DNA of 64,000 nucleotides from Chlorobiota bacterium (GCA_016788565.1 JAEUSP010000136.1:1-64000); one strand, 5' to 3'. Shown: positions 26,333-35,934, numbered from the stretch's first letter. Notes: generated by a model not told the origin, from the letters alone. Program-made: numbers and translations.

Positions 26333-29317
26333 TCACCGCGCAACCACCATCCGCTGCATTCCCGATTTGCCCGATGCTGTGACCATCCGAACGGCATAAA
26401 CTCCGCTGGGCAACCCCTGATGACTGAACTCCACGCGGTGAACTCCTCCTTTCAATTCCATCCCGTCCAGCAACGTTAGCACGGTGTTACCCTGGTCGTC
26501 CAGCACTTGCAGGCGAACGCGGTCATCCTGCTGCAATGCCACATCCACAAAGCCTTCTGTTCCCGGCGAGGGGTTTGGCGCGGGAAGCCCCAAGTAGGTG
26601 CGTTTGGCCTGGGCGAACATCTGGATGCGGAGGGTGTTGTTGCAACCATCCTGGCCGTTTGCCACCAGCCACGTTACCGGCAGCTTCAGGGCGATTGCTT
26701 CGCTGATGCCGCAAATATCGGTCAGCACCAGCGTATCCCCTTGCTGGCTTCCTCCAACTAATCCTTCCAAGCAGACATTGATCCGGCGTTCTTCCCCGGG
26801 CGGAATCGTTATCGGCAGCTGGGACGGCGGCACGCTGAACCCCAAGTTCCCCAACATCTGCGCGTTTTGCAGGGTGAGCGTGCGGCGGCCTGGGTTGGAA
26901 AGGGTGATGGTGTCGCAGCGATGCAGCCCAACGGTCATGCTGTCGGCAATCCAATCGCGGTTCAGCCGAATGGCCACTGGCTGGTGCGCAGCATCCAGGG
27001 CTTGCAAGGTGAACCCACCGATTGTGTCGCGGCGGACAACGCCGTTGCCGGCGGCATCCCACAACGTGATCTCGAAGATCATATCCTTGTACGGATCAAC
27101 CCGATTCAGCGAGATGTTGACGTTCTGCACCGACGGCGCAAACGTTTGCGCTGGCGTGGAAGCGGTGCAGTTTTCCAGATAGTTGTATTGCAGTTCGGCA
27201 ATCCCGCTGGCGTTGTTTTGTTCTTGCAGTTTCAGCACAAGATCGCGCCCGCAGGGGTCGCTTGTGCGTGAGATTGAAGGAGCCGTGGTGTCAATCCGGT
27301 GGATGAACGGAATGACTGCCACACGCCGCTGGTTGCAATCCCCTTCTAACAACAGTTCCACTGTTTGCAAGGTGTCGGTGGTTCCTTCGTAGCAGATTTC
27401 GATCACCCCTTTCTCCCCCGGCTCGATTGTTTGCGGAACGCTGCGAAGCACAATGCCGGAATCCTGTTTGTTCAGCAATCGCACGTTGCTAAGCCGCTGC
27501 TGGAACATGCCGTAGTTCTCAATTTCCAACCGCCGGCAGAACGATCCGCCGTTGTAGGCAATCAAGGTATCGGTGATAATAAGGCCATTGGTGCCACCGC
27601 TTGCACGAAGCGTAAAGCCGGGGAATCGGCTCATCTGGAAACGGGAACGCCCGCTGCTGTCAATCGCTTTTACGGCCACGGTTCCATCTTGGTAGGGATC
27701 AATCAGCGTGGCACGGAATCGGACGGTATCGGCACCCGGCGTGAACTGGTCAATCACCACGTTGGCGTTTTGGGTTTGGCCGGTGGTGAATAGTGAATCA
27801 ATCCCATCATCGGTGATGCGGCTATCGCTCACAATACCGATGATGCCGTCACACGTATCCACGGTGGAAAGCTCCGGCGGCTGGAAATCTGTCACTAACG
27901 TCTTGAACAGCATCCCGCCGGAGTAGCCGTAGGAGTTTGCCGGGCCATAACCGTAGCTGTACAATCCGAATGTGGAATCGGCACGGGCAAAATGCGCGCC
28001 GGCGGATAGCTCAATTTGGGCAAAACTGAAGCGGGTTCCCGGTACCGGGACAAACGGTTCAACAACCGGATTCCCATCAATCCGAACCGACGCAGTGGCA
28101 TTGGTATCAATCACAACGTTGACGAAATGGCGGAGGAACTCGGGGTGATCCACGCACTGGAAGGAATAGACTGAGTCGAACTGCTGCGGCGGGGGAATCA
28201 GCATCATAAACGGATCCCCCAATCCCGACTGCTGACCAGGTCCACCAACGTTTACCGAGTGCTCGTACTGTGCCACCAACACTGGGCCATCGGCAATCAG
28301 CGGCATCGCTTTGGTGAGCTTAAATTCCACCGATCGCCCGGCCATCAGCGGTGGTTGTGGCTGGCCGTCCAGCGTCCAGTTGGTGTTGTCGAACGCGGCC
28401 AACACGCGCCCCACTGCTTGTTCGAATGATGATGGAGTAATCGGATAGTGGGGCGTAACGATAGCCTCCGTCCCCCATGCTTCCAATGGCGGCATCTGCT
28501 CCACAAGGTGATCCCGGTAGTTGCCCACCGCGGTCGGAACAGCCGTGCGCTTTACTCCACCATACACCGCCACCGGTTTGTTCGCCACAATCTCCGTTCC
28601 GCTCACATCCTGAAGTAGCCCCAGCCGTGCTTGCCCAAAAAAAACTTGGCCGCTATCCAATTGGACTGTGAATGGTGTTCGTGCAGCTCGTGCATTAATG
28701 TTGGCAGGGGAAGTGATGCGGATGGTTGTCCCATCTTCAATCGCAATTACCGCAAACTCCGAAGGGGTGTCGTAGGTAAAGCTGACTTGCTTATCGTATC
28801 CGTTGGGATACGCAAGAACGATATACCGTCCCGTCAGCACATCCACCGGCAAGGACATAAACGCATCGGCAGATTTTGTGCGGATGCTTGCGCCGTACAG
28901 CGTAATCTCATCCTTGCACGTCACCTTGATAGATTTTGCGGTGATCTCATTTCGGAGGTCTGGCTGGATATCCTCAAGCTCGGCATCGGAACCAAACTGA
29001 GTGGCGATAGCAACACGCACCGGGACGTTGGCTTGGGGAATTTGAACGGTGATGCTGCTTCCATCTTCATGGTAGGTGACGGTTGCTGTGGTTGGGCGGT
29101 CGCAGGTTAGGAACAGGTCCATCTGGGAGGTCTCGTTGGTTTCCGACCCCAGGTTCGTCATGAATGTCACCCAGAACTCCTTCCCCCGGTTATCGCGTGC
29201 TGTGGTTTGCGCCGATGACCGCATGGAACTCACCACAGCCATAACAAGCACCGCAAGCAACAGCATAGCCGCCGTGCGAATCGTGATACTTTTAGGGGAA
29301 ACGGTCGCAAGTTTCAT
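26333..29317 (-). CDS. IgGFc-binding-like T9SS surface protein, paralogue 2 of 4
   Basis: I prefer the ATG at 29317 (MKLATVSPKSITIRTAAMLL) over 29383, because it gives a normal n-region before the hydrophobic core; the product is about 994 residues. Domain order equals paralogue 1: RDNRGKEFWVTFMTNLGS, DEITLYGASIRTKSADAFMSL, VDVLTGRYIVLAYPNG, SEFAVIAIEDGT, YRDHLVEQMPPLEAWGT, GDPFMMLIPPPQQFDS, then Ig/HYDIN-like modules (IEPGEKGVIEICYEG, IPPGEERRINVCLEG) and a T9SS tail (GLPAPNPSPGTEGFVDVAL ... MVVAR). It is closest to paralogue 1 over the middle region. Gaps of 80-90 bp separate the array members, with no obvious terminators, so they may be one transcript. Confidence 0.88.
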   Translation of the reverse strand: MKLATVSPKSITIRTAAMLLLAVLVMAVVSSMRSSAQTTARDNRGKEFWVTFMTNLGSETNETSQMDLFLTCDRPTTATVTYHEDGSSITVQIPQANVPVRVAIATQFGSDAELEDIQPDLRNEITAKSIKVTCKDEITLYGASIRTKSADAFMSLPVDVLTGRYIVLAYPNGYDKQVSFTYDTPSEFAVIAIEDGTTIRITSPANINARAARTPFTVQLDSGQVFFGQARLGLLQDVSGTEIVANKPVAVYGGVKRTAVPTAVGNYRDHLVEQMPPLEAWGTEAIVTPHYPITPSSFEQAVGRVLAAFDNTNWTLDGQPQPPLMAGRSVEFKLTKAMPLIADGPVLVAQYEHSVNVGGPGQQSGLGDPFMMLIPPPQQFDSVYSFQCVDHPEFLRHFVNVVIDTNATASVRIDGNPVVEPFVPVPGTRFSFAQIELSAGAHFARADSTFGLYSYGYGPANSYGYSGGMLFKTLVTDFQPPELSTVDTCDGIIGIVSDSRITDDGIDSLFTTGQTQNANVVIDQFTPGADTVRFRATLIDPYQDGTVAVKAIDSSGRSRFQMSRFPGFTLRASGGTNGLIITDTLIAYNGGSFCRRLEIENYGMFQQRLSNVRLLNKQDSGIVLRSVPQTIEPGEKGVIEICYEGTTDTLQTVELLLEGDCNQRRVAVIPFIHRIDTTAPSISRTSDPCGRDLVLKLQEQNNASGIAELQYNYLENCTASTPAQTFAPSVQNVNISLNRVDPYKDMIFEITLWDAAGNGVVRRDTIGGFTLQALDAAHQPVAIRLNRDWIADSMTVGLHRCDTITLSNPGRRTLTLQNAQMLGNLGFSVPPSQLPITIPPGEERRINVCLEGLVGGSQQGDTLVLTDICGISEAIALKLPVTWLVANGQDGCNNTLRIQMFAQAKRTYLGLPAPNPSPGTEGFVDVALQQDDRVRLQVLDDQGNTVLTLLDGMELKGGVHRVEFSHQGLPSGVYAVRMVTASGKSGMQRMVVAR

Positions 29318-29404
29318 CGGTAAAGCCGTTAGAGATGTTGCTGAAAGGGATGGACGAAGCCGGCAAGAAATAGAACCCGACAATCGGGAAACCGTTTCCG
29401 GTTT

Positions 29405-31132
29405 TTAGCGGGCTATCAGAAGTTTCTGGGTGAGTACATCGCCGCTGCTGGTCCGCAACTGCACAAAGTACTCACCTTGCGGAAGCTCATCTAACCGAAG
29501 CTGAAGCTGGCCAACACCACCACGCATCGGCAGATTATCGAACGGACGAAGCCGCACGTTGCCGAACGGATCGCTCACCACAACCGTGATAATCTGGTCG
29601 GACGAAAGCCCAACATACAGCGTCGCGCTGGTGCCGGGGTTGGGGTTTGGGAACGGAGCCATCATGTTGTTCCGCCGCGCCATCCCGCCCGATTGAAAGA
29701 TCAGTTGATTGCCGCAATTATCGGCCCAGCGAAGGCTGTCAACCGCAGGCGGGGGCTGGGTCAGGTCTTTCAGAAGCATCCCCCCCGGGTAGCCGTAGGA
29801 GTTTGCCACACCGTAGCCGTAAACGTACAACCCGAAGGTGGAATCTGCACGGGCAAAATGCGCGCCGGCGGCTAACGGAATCTGTGCGTAGCTGAATCGT
29901 GTGCCGGAAATAGCGCGGAATGTTGCCGGCACGGTGGCCCCATCAATCCGAAGCGAACTGGTGGCGTTGCTTGGGATCACCACGTTGGCGTAATGTGCCA
30001 TGAACTCATCGTTGGCCACACACTGGAAGGAGTAGATGGAATCGAACTGTTCCGGCGGGGGAATCAGCATCATAAAGGGGTCGCCTAACAACTGGCTTTC
30101 AGGGTTCGACGAGTGTTCGTACTGCGCCACCAGTATCGGCCCCGAAGCAACGATATGCTGTGCCTGCGTCAGCGGAATTTCCACCGGTTTCCTTGCCGAT
30201 AGCATCGGCTGCCGAACGCCATCCAGGGTCCACGTGGTGCTGTCGTTGGCGGCGATCACCCGCGCTACTGCGTTGTATCTGGCCCCCGGGGCAATGGCAA
30301 AATGGGGTGTGAGCAACGCTTCTTTCCCCCAGGTCTGCAACGGCGGCAACTGCTCAACAAGGTGATCGCGATTATTCCCAACGGTGCGCGGAATCGAAAC
30401 CCGTTTTGCACCGCTGTACAGAGCAACGGGCTTATCAGCACTGATGGTGGTTCCGCTCACATCTTGCCCGCCGTTCAGCGATGCTTGCGCAAAGTAGGCT
30501 TGGCCGCTATCCAACCGAACCGAAAACGCCTGGTTTGCTGGCCGCCCATTGATAGCCGCCGGGGATTGAATCGTGACGGTTGTTCCGTTCTTGGTAGCGA
30601 TCACTGCAAACTCGGAAGGCATGTCGTCCCCCCTATCCCAGCCTACATTGATATAGCCATTCGGGTACGCCAGCACAATGTAGTTTCCCCCCAACACATC
30701 GGTGGGCAACGACATAAACGCATCGGCTGATTTGATCCGGACGTTTGAGCCGTACAGGGAGATTTCATCATCGGCCACCACCTTCAAGGTTTTGCGGCTG
30801 ACGGAGTCGGCGGCTGCGCTGGCAAGTTCCACGTTGGTTCCGAACATTGCCGAAATATCAACCACAACGGAACGATCAGCTTGTGGAATTGGAACCCGAA
30901 CGGTGCGGCCATTCCGGTGGTAGGTGATTGCAACGTTGGTTGGGCGTTCGCAACTGATGTACAACTCCATCTGGGAAGTTTCATCAGCATCTCCCGAGCC
31001 ATTATTCGCCATAAACGCTACCCAAAACTCTGTTCCCCGGTTATCACGGGTTTGGGCGTTGGCGGCCTGGGTTGCGGTAACCAGAATCAGGATCAGAAGA
31101 AGGGAGCGCGGAACGTTGGACCAAAGGCTCAT
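29405..31132 (-). CDS. IgGFc-binding-like T9SS surface protein, paralogue 3 of 4 (short form)
   Basis: At 575 residues it keeps the signal peptide (TQAANAQ), the complete IgGFc-like domain (RDNRGTEFWVAFMANNG, DEISLYGSNVRIKSADAFMSL, NRDHLVEQLPPLQTWGK, GDPFMMLIPPPEQFDS) and the T9SS tail (APFPNPNPGTSATLYVGL ... LLIAR). It lacks the roughly 400-residue Ig-like middle of its three paralogues. After GYPGGMLLKDLTQPPP it resumes at NCGNQLIFQSGGMARRNN, which matches RCGNALTFLVGGFARRNY in paralogue 4. So it looks like a clean internal deletion, not a truncation. Expected to be surface-exposed with the head domain close to the membrane. Confidence 0.88.
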   Translation of the reverse strand: MSLWSNVPRSLLLILILVTATQAANAQTRDNRGTEFWVAFMANNGSGDADETSQMELYISCERPTNVAITYHRNGRTVRVPIPQADRSVVVDISAMFGTNVELASAAADSVSRKTLKVVADDEISLYGSNVRIKSADAFMSLPTDVLGGNYIVLAYPNGYINVGWDRGDDMPSEFAVIATKNGTTVTIQSPAAINGRPANQAFSVRLDSGQAYFAQASLNGGQDVSGTTISADKPVALYSGAKRVSIPRTVGNNRDHLVEQLPPLQTWGKEALLTPHFAIAPGARYNAVARVIAANDSTTWTLDGVRQPMLSARKPVEIPLTQAQHIVASGPILVAQYEHSSNPESQLLGDPFMMLIPPPEQFDSIYSFQCVANDEFMAHYANVVIPSNATSSLRIDGATVPATFRAISGTRFSYAQIPLAAGAHFARADSTFGLYVYGYGVANSYGYPGGMLLKDLTQPPPAVDSLRWADNCGNQLIFQSGGMARRNNMMAPFPNPNPGTSATLYVGLSSDQIITVVVSDPFGNVRLRPFDNLPMRGGVGQLQLRLDELPQGEYFVQLRTSSGDVLTQKLLIAR

Positions 31133-31222
31133 GGTTGGCTGCTGGATAGACGTGCTCAGTGTGGATTTTTTAGTGATCCAGTTCCAGCCGTTTGGTCACG
31201 CCCAACGTTGCTTGGCACGCAT

Positions 31223-34168
31223 CTACCGTGTAATCACCAGTTTTTGCGCCCTCACATCGCCACTGCTGGTCTGCATCTGCAGGAAGTACAGCCCTTGCGG
31301 TAGCTTCGTTACATCCATCTGGATTTGCGCCACCCCGCCGGGCATCGGGTCGTTATCCAACATCCGCTGCTTCTCGTTTCCGAACTCATCCAATAGCACC
31401 AACGTCACCTGCTGGTTGGCATCCAGCCCAAAACTGACGGTTGCGGTGCTGCTGGCGGTGGGGTTTGGGAACGGAGTCATCAGGTAGTTGCGCCGCGCAA
31501 ACCCACCAACCAGGAACGTGAGCGCGTTGCCGCAGCGGTCGGCGCCGCTTCCGGCCAGCGGCAGCACGTTCACTTTCAGCTCCACAAGCTCCGAGTACGC
31601 ACCGCAGTTAAAATCTACCACCAGCGTATCTATCCGCTGGCCCACCCCGCGCGGCCGCACGCACACCATCAGCCGGCGAGTTTCCCCCGGGAGCAGAGAA
31701 ATGGGGAGTTGATCGGGAGGGATGGAGTACTCAAGATTCCCAAACAGCCGCAACGACGAAAGGTCCAACCGGCGCAGCCCATAATTTTCCAGCGTCACCG
31801 AGTCGCACTGCTGGTCCCCGTAGATAGCTTCCTGATACTCCCACGGGCTGTTGATCCGCATCCCCAACTCGGTTCCGTTGATCCGCGCCACCGCAAGGGT
31901 CGCGCCGCCGATGGTGTCGCTTAGCGTCACCCGATTCCCCACCAAGTCCTCCACAACAATGGTGTAGATCACATCCCTCCGTGGGTCGCGGCGTTGCAGC
32001 GTTAGCTGAGTTTGCCGTGTGGGAAGATTGTTCGGGTTCAGGATTGGATCGGCATTTTCCAGCGTGATGTACTCAATGGATTTAATCCCGGCATTCCTGA
32101 TCCCAAGCTCCTTCAAGCTGAAGCTGCGCGACGGCGCGCACGGCTCGCTATCCCACGTGATGACAGGGTAGGTGGAGTCAATCCCGCTCATCAACGGAAG
32201 CAGTGCAAGCTCACGCTGCAAACAGCCGTTGCCAATCCGCAGGCTTGCGGTGAACGCTGTGTCGCCAACGTGCTGGTAGCAGAGGGTGAGTTCCCGCTCC
32301 TCGCCTGGCTGCAAGGTTATTGGCAACTGGTCGGAAATGGTTAGCCCGGGGTCGGAAGAATTGAAGTTGAGGCTGGTAAGAGTTTGCGGGAAACCGCCGT
32401 AGTTCCGCAGGCGAATCGAGGTGCAGAATTGGAGACCATTCAGCGAGGCCAGGGTGTCCAATTGCAGCGGAATCGGGCCGCCAGCCGCCACCGAGACGGT
32501 GAAACCTTTCACCGGGAATTTCACTTTGCTATCCAGCCCTGCGGTATCCACCACGGTCATCTCCGCCTGGCCGTCGTTGAACGGGTCGTTCAGGGCCACG
32601 CGGAATCGCACCGAATCCACCCCTGCGAGAAATGGCTCCACCGATAACGCCACATTCCGCGATGCGGAGTCCAGCCGGACGCTCTCCACGCCGAAATCGT
32701 AGGTACTGTCATCGTAGGCATATCCCACCACCCCTTCGCAGGAATCTATCACCGAAACCAGCGGCGGCTTCTGGTCCTTGAAGAGTGTGTCGAACACCAC
32801 CGCGCCCGGTGTGCCGTAGGAATTGTAAGGGCCATAGCCGTAGATGTACAACCCAAACGGGACACGCGCCCTGATGTAGTGCGTGCCGGCACTCATCGCA
32901 ATCTGGGCGTAGCTGTAGCTGGTTTTGGGGATTCGGGTCCAGTTGGGCGAAATCTGCCGCCCGTCCAACTCCACCGATGTTGCGCGCTCGGTTGGGATCA
33001 CCACGTTGATGAAGTGGAAGAAGAAATCCCGTGTGGCGTAGCTCTCGAACGCATACGCCGTGTCGAACTGTTCGGGGGCGAACGCCTGCATCATAAACGG
33101 GTCGCCGATGGTGTCGTTCGGCAAACGGGCTTTGCTGGCATCCATGGTGGAGTGTTGGTACTGCGCCACTTGAATGGGGCCACTGGCGGTTACCAGCATC
33201 CCCCTATCCAACGGAATTTCAACAAACTGCCGGGCGTTCAGCGTTCGGATGACAACGCTATCAACACGGATTTCGGTGTTGTCGTTCAAGGCAACAATGC
33301 GGGCGATGTTGGCATCGGGAATTGTTTTCCGAATCTGAAAATGGGGGGTCAAAATTGGGCGATTAGTCCAGCGATTCACCGGAAGCAGATGCTCCACAAG
33401 GTGGTCGCGCCCAACCGCTTCGTTGTAGGGGATGTTGGTGCGTTGGTGGCTTCCATACACCCCAATCGGTTTGTCGGAAGCGATGCGCGTTCCGGTGAGG
33501 TCCAGCCCCACTTTGTCATCGGCCTGAACAAACAGAATCTCGCCAGCGTTCAGAAGTTTTGTGAACGGGTTGGTGTTTGTGCGGCTTACCAGGCGTGCGG
33601 TGGGCCACACTGTGACGTTGGTTGCGTCGTGGTAGGCAATCACCGCAAGCTGCGAAGGGAAATCCGATTGGTCGAACAGTTGCCCGCCGGCCGATGGGGA
33701 GATGGTGTTCGGGTAGGAAATCACCACATACTCGGTTCCCAGCACCTCCTCCGGCAACGCCACCCAAGCGTCGCTGCTCCAGCGTTGGGTGTTGATGCCG
33801 TACAGCGTTACCTCATCATCGAACATTGCATGAAGCGTGTACTTGCTTGTTTCACTGTTGATGCTGGCGGGGCGGGGAAGGATCAGTTTGGAGGGATTCA
33901 ATGGAATTTGCACCGGGACGTTGGGGGTCGGGATATCCACCGCAAACGATTCCCCCGAACTCATGTACGTGAACACCCCGCGGGTCGGCTTTGTGCACCA
34001 GACGGTCACGTAAAATCGTGGCGTGTCCTCGGCACCGTTGGTGTGAAGAAAAGCCAGCCGGAACTCCTTGCCACGATTATCCACACGGTTGCGGGTGGTC
34101 TGCGCGGTGGCCACCGCACAGGCCGCAAGCAACAAGCCCAGGATATACACACTCAATCTATGCTGCAT
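31223..34168 (-). CDS. IgGFc-binding-like T9SS surface protein, paralogue 4 of 4
   Basis: The 981-residue protein starts MQHRLSVYILGLLLAACAVA with a signal peptide (VATAQ). The head domain is more divergent than in the other three (VDNRGKEFRLAFLHTNG, DEVTLYGINTQRWSSDAWVAL, EVLGTEYVVISYPN, GRDHLVEHLLPVNRWTN, GDPFMMQAFAPEQFDT). The middle has the same Ig/HYDIN-like modules (LQPGEERELTLCYQHVG, LLPGETRRLMVCVRPRG), and the tail is a T9SS domain (TPFPNPTASSTATVSFGL ... LVITR). It is the promoter-proximal member of the array; the shared C-terminal end suggests it is the parent of the short paralogue 3. Confidence 0.88.
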   Translation of the reverse strand: MQHRLSVYILGLLLAACAVATAQTTRNRVDNRGKEFRLAFLHTNGAEDTPRFYVTVWCTKPTRGVFTYMSSGESFAVDIPTPNVPVQIPLNPSKLILPRPASINSETSKYTLHAMFDDEVTLYGINTQRWSSDAWVALPEEVLGTEYVVISYPNTISPSAGGQLFDQSDFPSQLAVIAYHDATNVTVWPTARLVSRTNTNPFTKLLNAGEILFVQADDKVGLDLTGTRIASDKPIGVYGSHQRTNIPYNEAVGRDHLVEHLLPVNRWTNRPILTPHFQIRKTIPDANIARIVALNDNTEIRVDSVVIRTLNARQFVEIPLDRGMLVTASGPIQVAQYQHSTMDASKARLPNDTIGDPFMMQAFAPEQFDTAYAFESYATRDFFFHFINVVIPTERATSVELDGRQISPNWTRIPKTSYSYAQIAMSAGTHYIRARVPFGLYIYGYGPYNSYGTPGAVVFDTLFKDQKPPLVSVIDSCEGVVGYAYDDSTYDFGVESVRLDSASRNVALSVEPFLAGVDSVRFRVALNDPFNDGQAEMTVVDTAGLDSKVKFPVKGFTVSVAAGGPIPLQLDTLASLNGLQFCTSIRLRNYGGFPQTLTSLNFNSSDPGLTISDQLPITLQPGEERELTLCYQHVGDTAFTASLRIGNGCLQRELALLPLMSGIDSTYPVITWDSEPCAPSRSFSLKELGIRNAGIKSIEYITLENADPILNPNNLPTRQTQLTLQRRDPRRDVIYTIVVEDLVGNRVTLSDTIGGATLAVARINGTELGMRINSPWEYQEAIYGDQQCDSVTLENYGLRRLDLSSLRLFGNLEYSIPPDQLPISLLPGETRRLMVCVRPRGVGQRIDTLVVDFNCGAYSELVELKVNVLPLAGSGADRCGNALTFLVGGFARRNYLMTPFPNPTASSTATVSFGLDANQQVTLVLLDEFGNEKQRMLDNDPMPGGVAQIQMDVTKLPQGLYFLQMQTSSGDVRAQKLVITR

Positions 34169-34530
34169 CGGTTCGATTCGGTTACTCGGTGAACATCACA
34201 TCGTTTGCGGGGCATCGTGGGGGCGATATGACGCGCCGCCCGTGATTGCCGCGTGCTTGTGTATCTACGAACAACGGCGCAGATTGGCCGTTTGTCACGC
34301 TGCCAGTGATGAGGGAAATCCTTTTCCCATCACACAAAAGAGTTAGCGGAGATTTTCCCCGCCACACACGAAGTTTTCTGCCGCTGGTAATTTGGCGTAT
34401 CGCGCCCGGAAAAGCAATCACTAAATGGCCGCACAACGCTATCTTTTTTTCCCGCAAACGCAGCCGATTGGGGGGATTACTCCACCTGCTGCCAAAACCT
34501 TTTCTATCCATCCGTTGTTTCGTACCAGCA
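34169..34530. other. Intergenic region between divergent genes, no clear features
   Basis: About 360 bp between the IgGFc-like array and the FabK-like gene. A frame open through this stretch from 34246 has no family-like sequence before 34531. I see no repeat, tRNA or convincing TAnnTTTG promoter. Confidence 0.4.
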
Positions 34531-35481
34531 GTGACACCAAACACACGAATCACCAAACTGTTTGCCATCCGCTACCCGATTATCCAAGCTGGGATGGTGT
34601 GGTGCAGCGGCGCAAAACTTGCCGCTGCCGCTGCCAATGCCGGCGCGTTGGGCCTGATTGGAGCTGGCTCGATGAAGCCGGAGTTGCTGATTGAGCATAT
34701 CCGCAAGTGCCGCCAGCGAACCAATGCTCCGTTTGGCGTGAACATACCCTTGATTCGCGGAGATGTTGCCAAGCTGATTGATGCCACGTTGTCGGAAGGG
34801 GTGCGGATCGTCTTCACCTCCGCCGGAAATCCTGCGCTCCACATAGACAAGTTCAAGGCGGCGGGAGTTACAGTAGTCCACGTGGTTGCTTCGGTGAAAC
34901 ACGCGCTGAAAGCACAATCGGTTGGGGTGGATGCAGTGGTGGCCGAAGGGTTCGAGGCCGGCGGGCACAACGGGCTGGATGAGATCACCACCTTCTGCCT
35001 GATCCCCCAAGTGGCCGACGCAGTAACAATCCCGGTGATTGCCGCTGGCGGAATTGCCGACGGGCGCGGAATGGCCGCCGCCCTGGCACTGGGTGCCGAT
35101 GGCGTGCAAGTGGGAACACGCTTTGCCGCAACCACCGAATCTTCGGCTCACCCCGATTACAAACAAGCCATCATCCAAGCCAGCGATACTGGAACGGTGC
35201 TGACGCTGAAATCTGTCACCCCGGTTCGGCTGATAAAAAATGATTTTGCCTTGCAAGCCGTTGCCGCCGAACGCGCCGGAGCCACCCCGGAACAGTTGCG
35301 TGAGTTACTGGGAGCCAAGCGGGAGCGGCGTGGAATTTTTGAAGGCGACCTTGCTGAAGGTGAGTTGGAAGCAGGGCAAATTGCAGGAATGGTGAAGGAG
35401 ATTGTTTCCGCCGAAGAAGTGGTGCAGCAGATGGTGCAGGAGTATCAATCGGCAGTGCAACGATTACGGGGAGATCAGTAG
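34531..35481 (+). CDS. FabK-like/nitronate monooxygenase-family flavoprotein
   Basis: A GTG at 34531 (VTPNTRITKLFAIRYPIIQA) gives 316 residues, the normal family length; the 95 upstream codons do not resemble the family. The FMN TIM barrel is clear: YPIIQAGMVWCSGAKLAAA, ANAGALGLIGAG, VVAEGFEAGGHNG, PVIAAGGIADGRGMAAALALGADGVQVGTRF, ESSAHPDYKQAI, and PVRLIKNDF. The last blocks match enoyl-ACP reductase II (FabK) closely, while nitronate monooxygenases share the fold and the EAGGH motif. So fatty-acid elongation (reducing enoyl-ACP with NAD(P)H) is my first choice; nitroalkane oxidation is the alternative. No fab genes are adjacent. Confidence 0.85.
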   Translation: MTPNTRITKLFAIRYPIIQAGMVWCSGAKLAAAAANAGALGLIGAGSMKPELLIEHIRKCRQRTNAPFGVNIPLIRGDVAKLIDATLSEGVRIVFTSAGNPALHIDKFKAAGVTVVHVVASVKHALKAQSVGVDAVVAEGFEAGGHNGLDEITTFCLIPQVADAVTIPVIAAGGIADGRGMAAALALGADGVQVGTRFAATTESSAHPDYKQAIIQASDTGTVLTLKSVTPVRLIKNDFALQAVAAERAGATPEQLRELLGAKRERRGIFEGDLAEGELEAGQIAGMVKEIVSAEEVVQQMVQEYQSAVQRLRGDQ

Positions 35482-35529
35482 CCAGCACGCACCAGCGCAG
35501 AGTGTGCGGCTGATGCCGGGATTCTACAC

Positions 35530-35626
35530 CCTCTCTTCTTCCCCTCTCTGTGCCCTCTGTGTCTCTGTGGTTCATTCTTAAAAAAACCACAGAGGCACAG
35601 AGATCACAGAGGGAAGAAAAGAGAGG
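35530..35626. repeat. Long imperfect inverted repeat of CTCTGTG-type units
   Basis: The left arm (35530-35572) and right arm (35585-35626) are nearly exact reverse complements of about 42 bp, separated by about 12 bp. Each arm has three CTCTGTG (or CACAGAG) cores. Single arms of the same sequence occur at 44380-44424 and 53904-53951. It would form a very long hairpin after the FabK-like gene. Confidence 0.75.
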
Positions 35627-35665
35627 GGCGCGGCTGGCTACCTCTCCATAGTTGAGAAAAACAGC

Positions 35666-35695
35666 AGGGGAGCCCGGGTTTCCCCGCGCTCCCCT
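35666..35695 (-). terminator. Intrinsic terminator for the small minus-strand gene
   Basis: On the minus strand the stem AGGGGAGC/GCTCCCCT, extended by a CGGG/CCCG inner stem, is followed shortly by TTTTTCTC. It lies 24 bp beyond the stop at 35719. Confidence 0.75.
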
Positions 35696-35718
35696 TGTTG
35701 CAGCGATTGCACGCCAGT

Positions 35719-35934
35719 TTATCCAAACATCTTCCCAACAGAATCTAGGATATTTCCGCTGTCGCCCCCTTCCTTGTTGCCGTCGCCGCTGCTGCCGGTA
35801 AGCCCATCAAGCTGGCTGGCAAGCGGTGCGGGGAGCTTGTCTTTCAGGAAGCCAATGACAGTGGTGACAGCGGTTTTTGCGGTGTCGGCTGGGATGCCGG
35901 TTTTATCGGCCACCAATTTGATCAGTTCGTCCAT
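35719..35934 (-). CDS. Small helical protein (DUF2267-like)
   Basis: The 71-residue product starts MDELIKLVADKTGIPADTAK and continues with GFLKDKLPAPLASQLDGLTG, then a Gly/Ser/Asp-rich tail ending DSVGKMFG. The pattern of an amphipathic start, TGI-xxxA-xAV-TVxxFLKDKLP and PLA-Q resembles small DUF2267-type or related cytoplasmic proteins of unknown function. It is monocistronic, with its own terminator. No signal peptide and no catalytic residues are seen. Confidence 0.7.
   Translation of the reverse strand: MDELIKLVADKTGIPADTAKTAVTTVIGFLKDKLPAPLASQLDGLTGSSGDGNKEGGDSGNILDSVGKMFG

Noticed and set aside
31223-34168. Phage or antibody-evasion island
   Set aside because: No integrase, att site duplication or phage genes; the adjacent tRNA-Ser shows no partial 3' duplicate that I can find in the window.
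34246-34530. 95-residue N-terminal extension of the FabK-like protein
   Set aside because: No family similarity; the GTG at 34531 gives the normal length.
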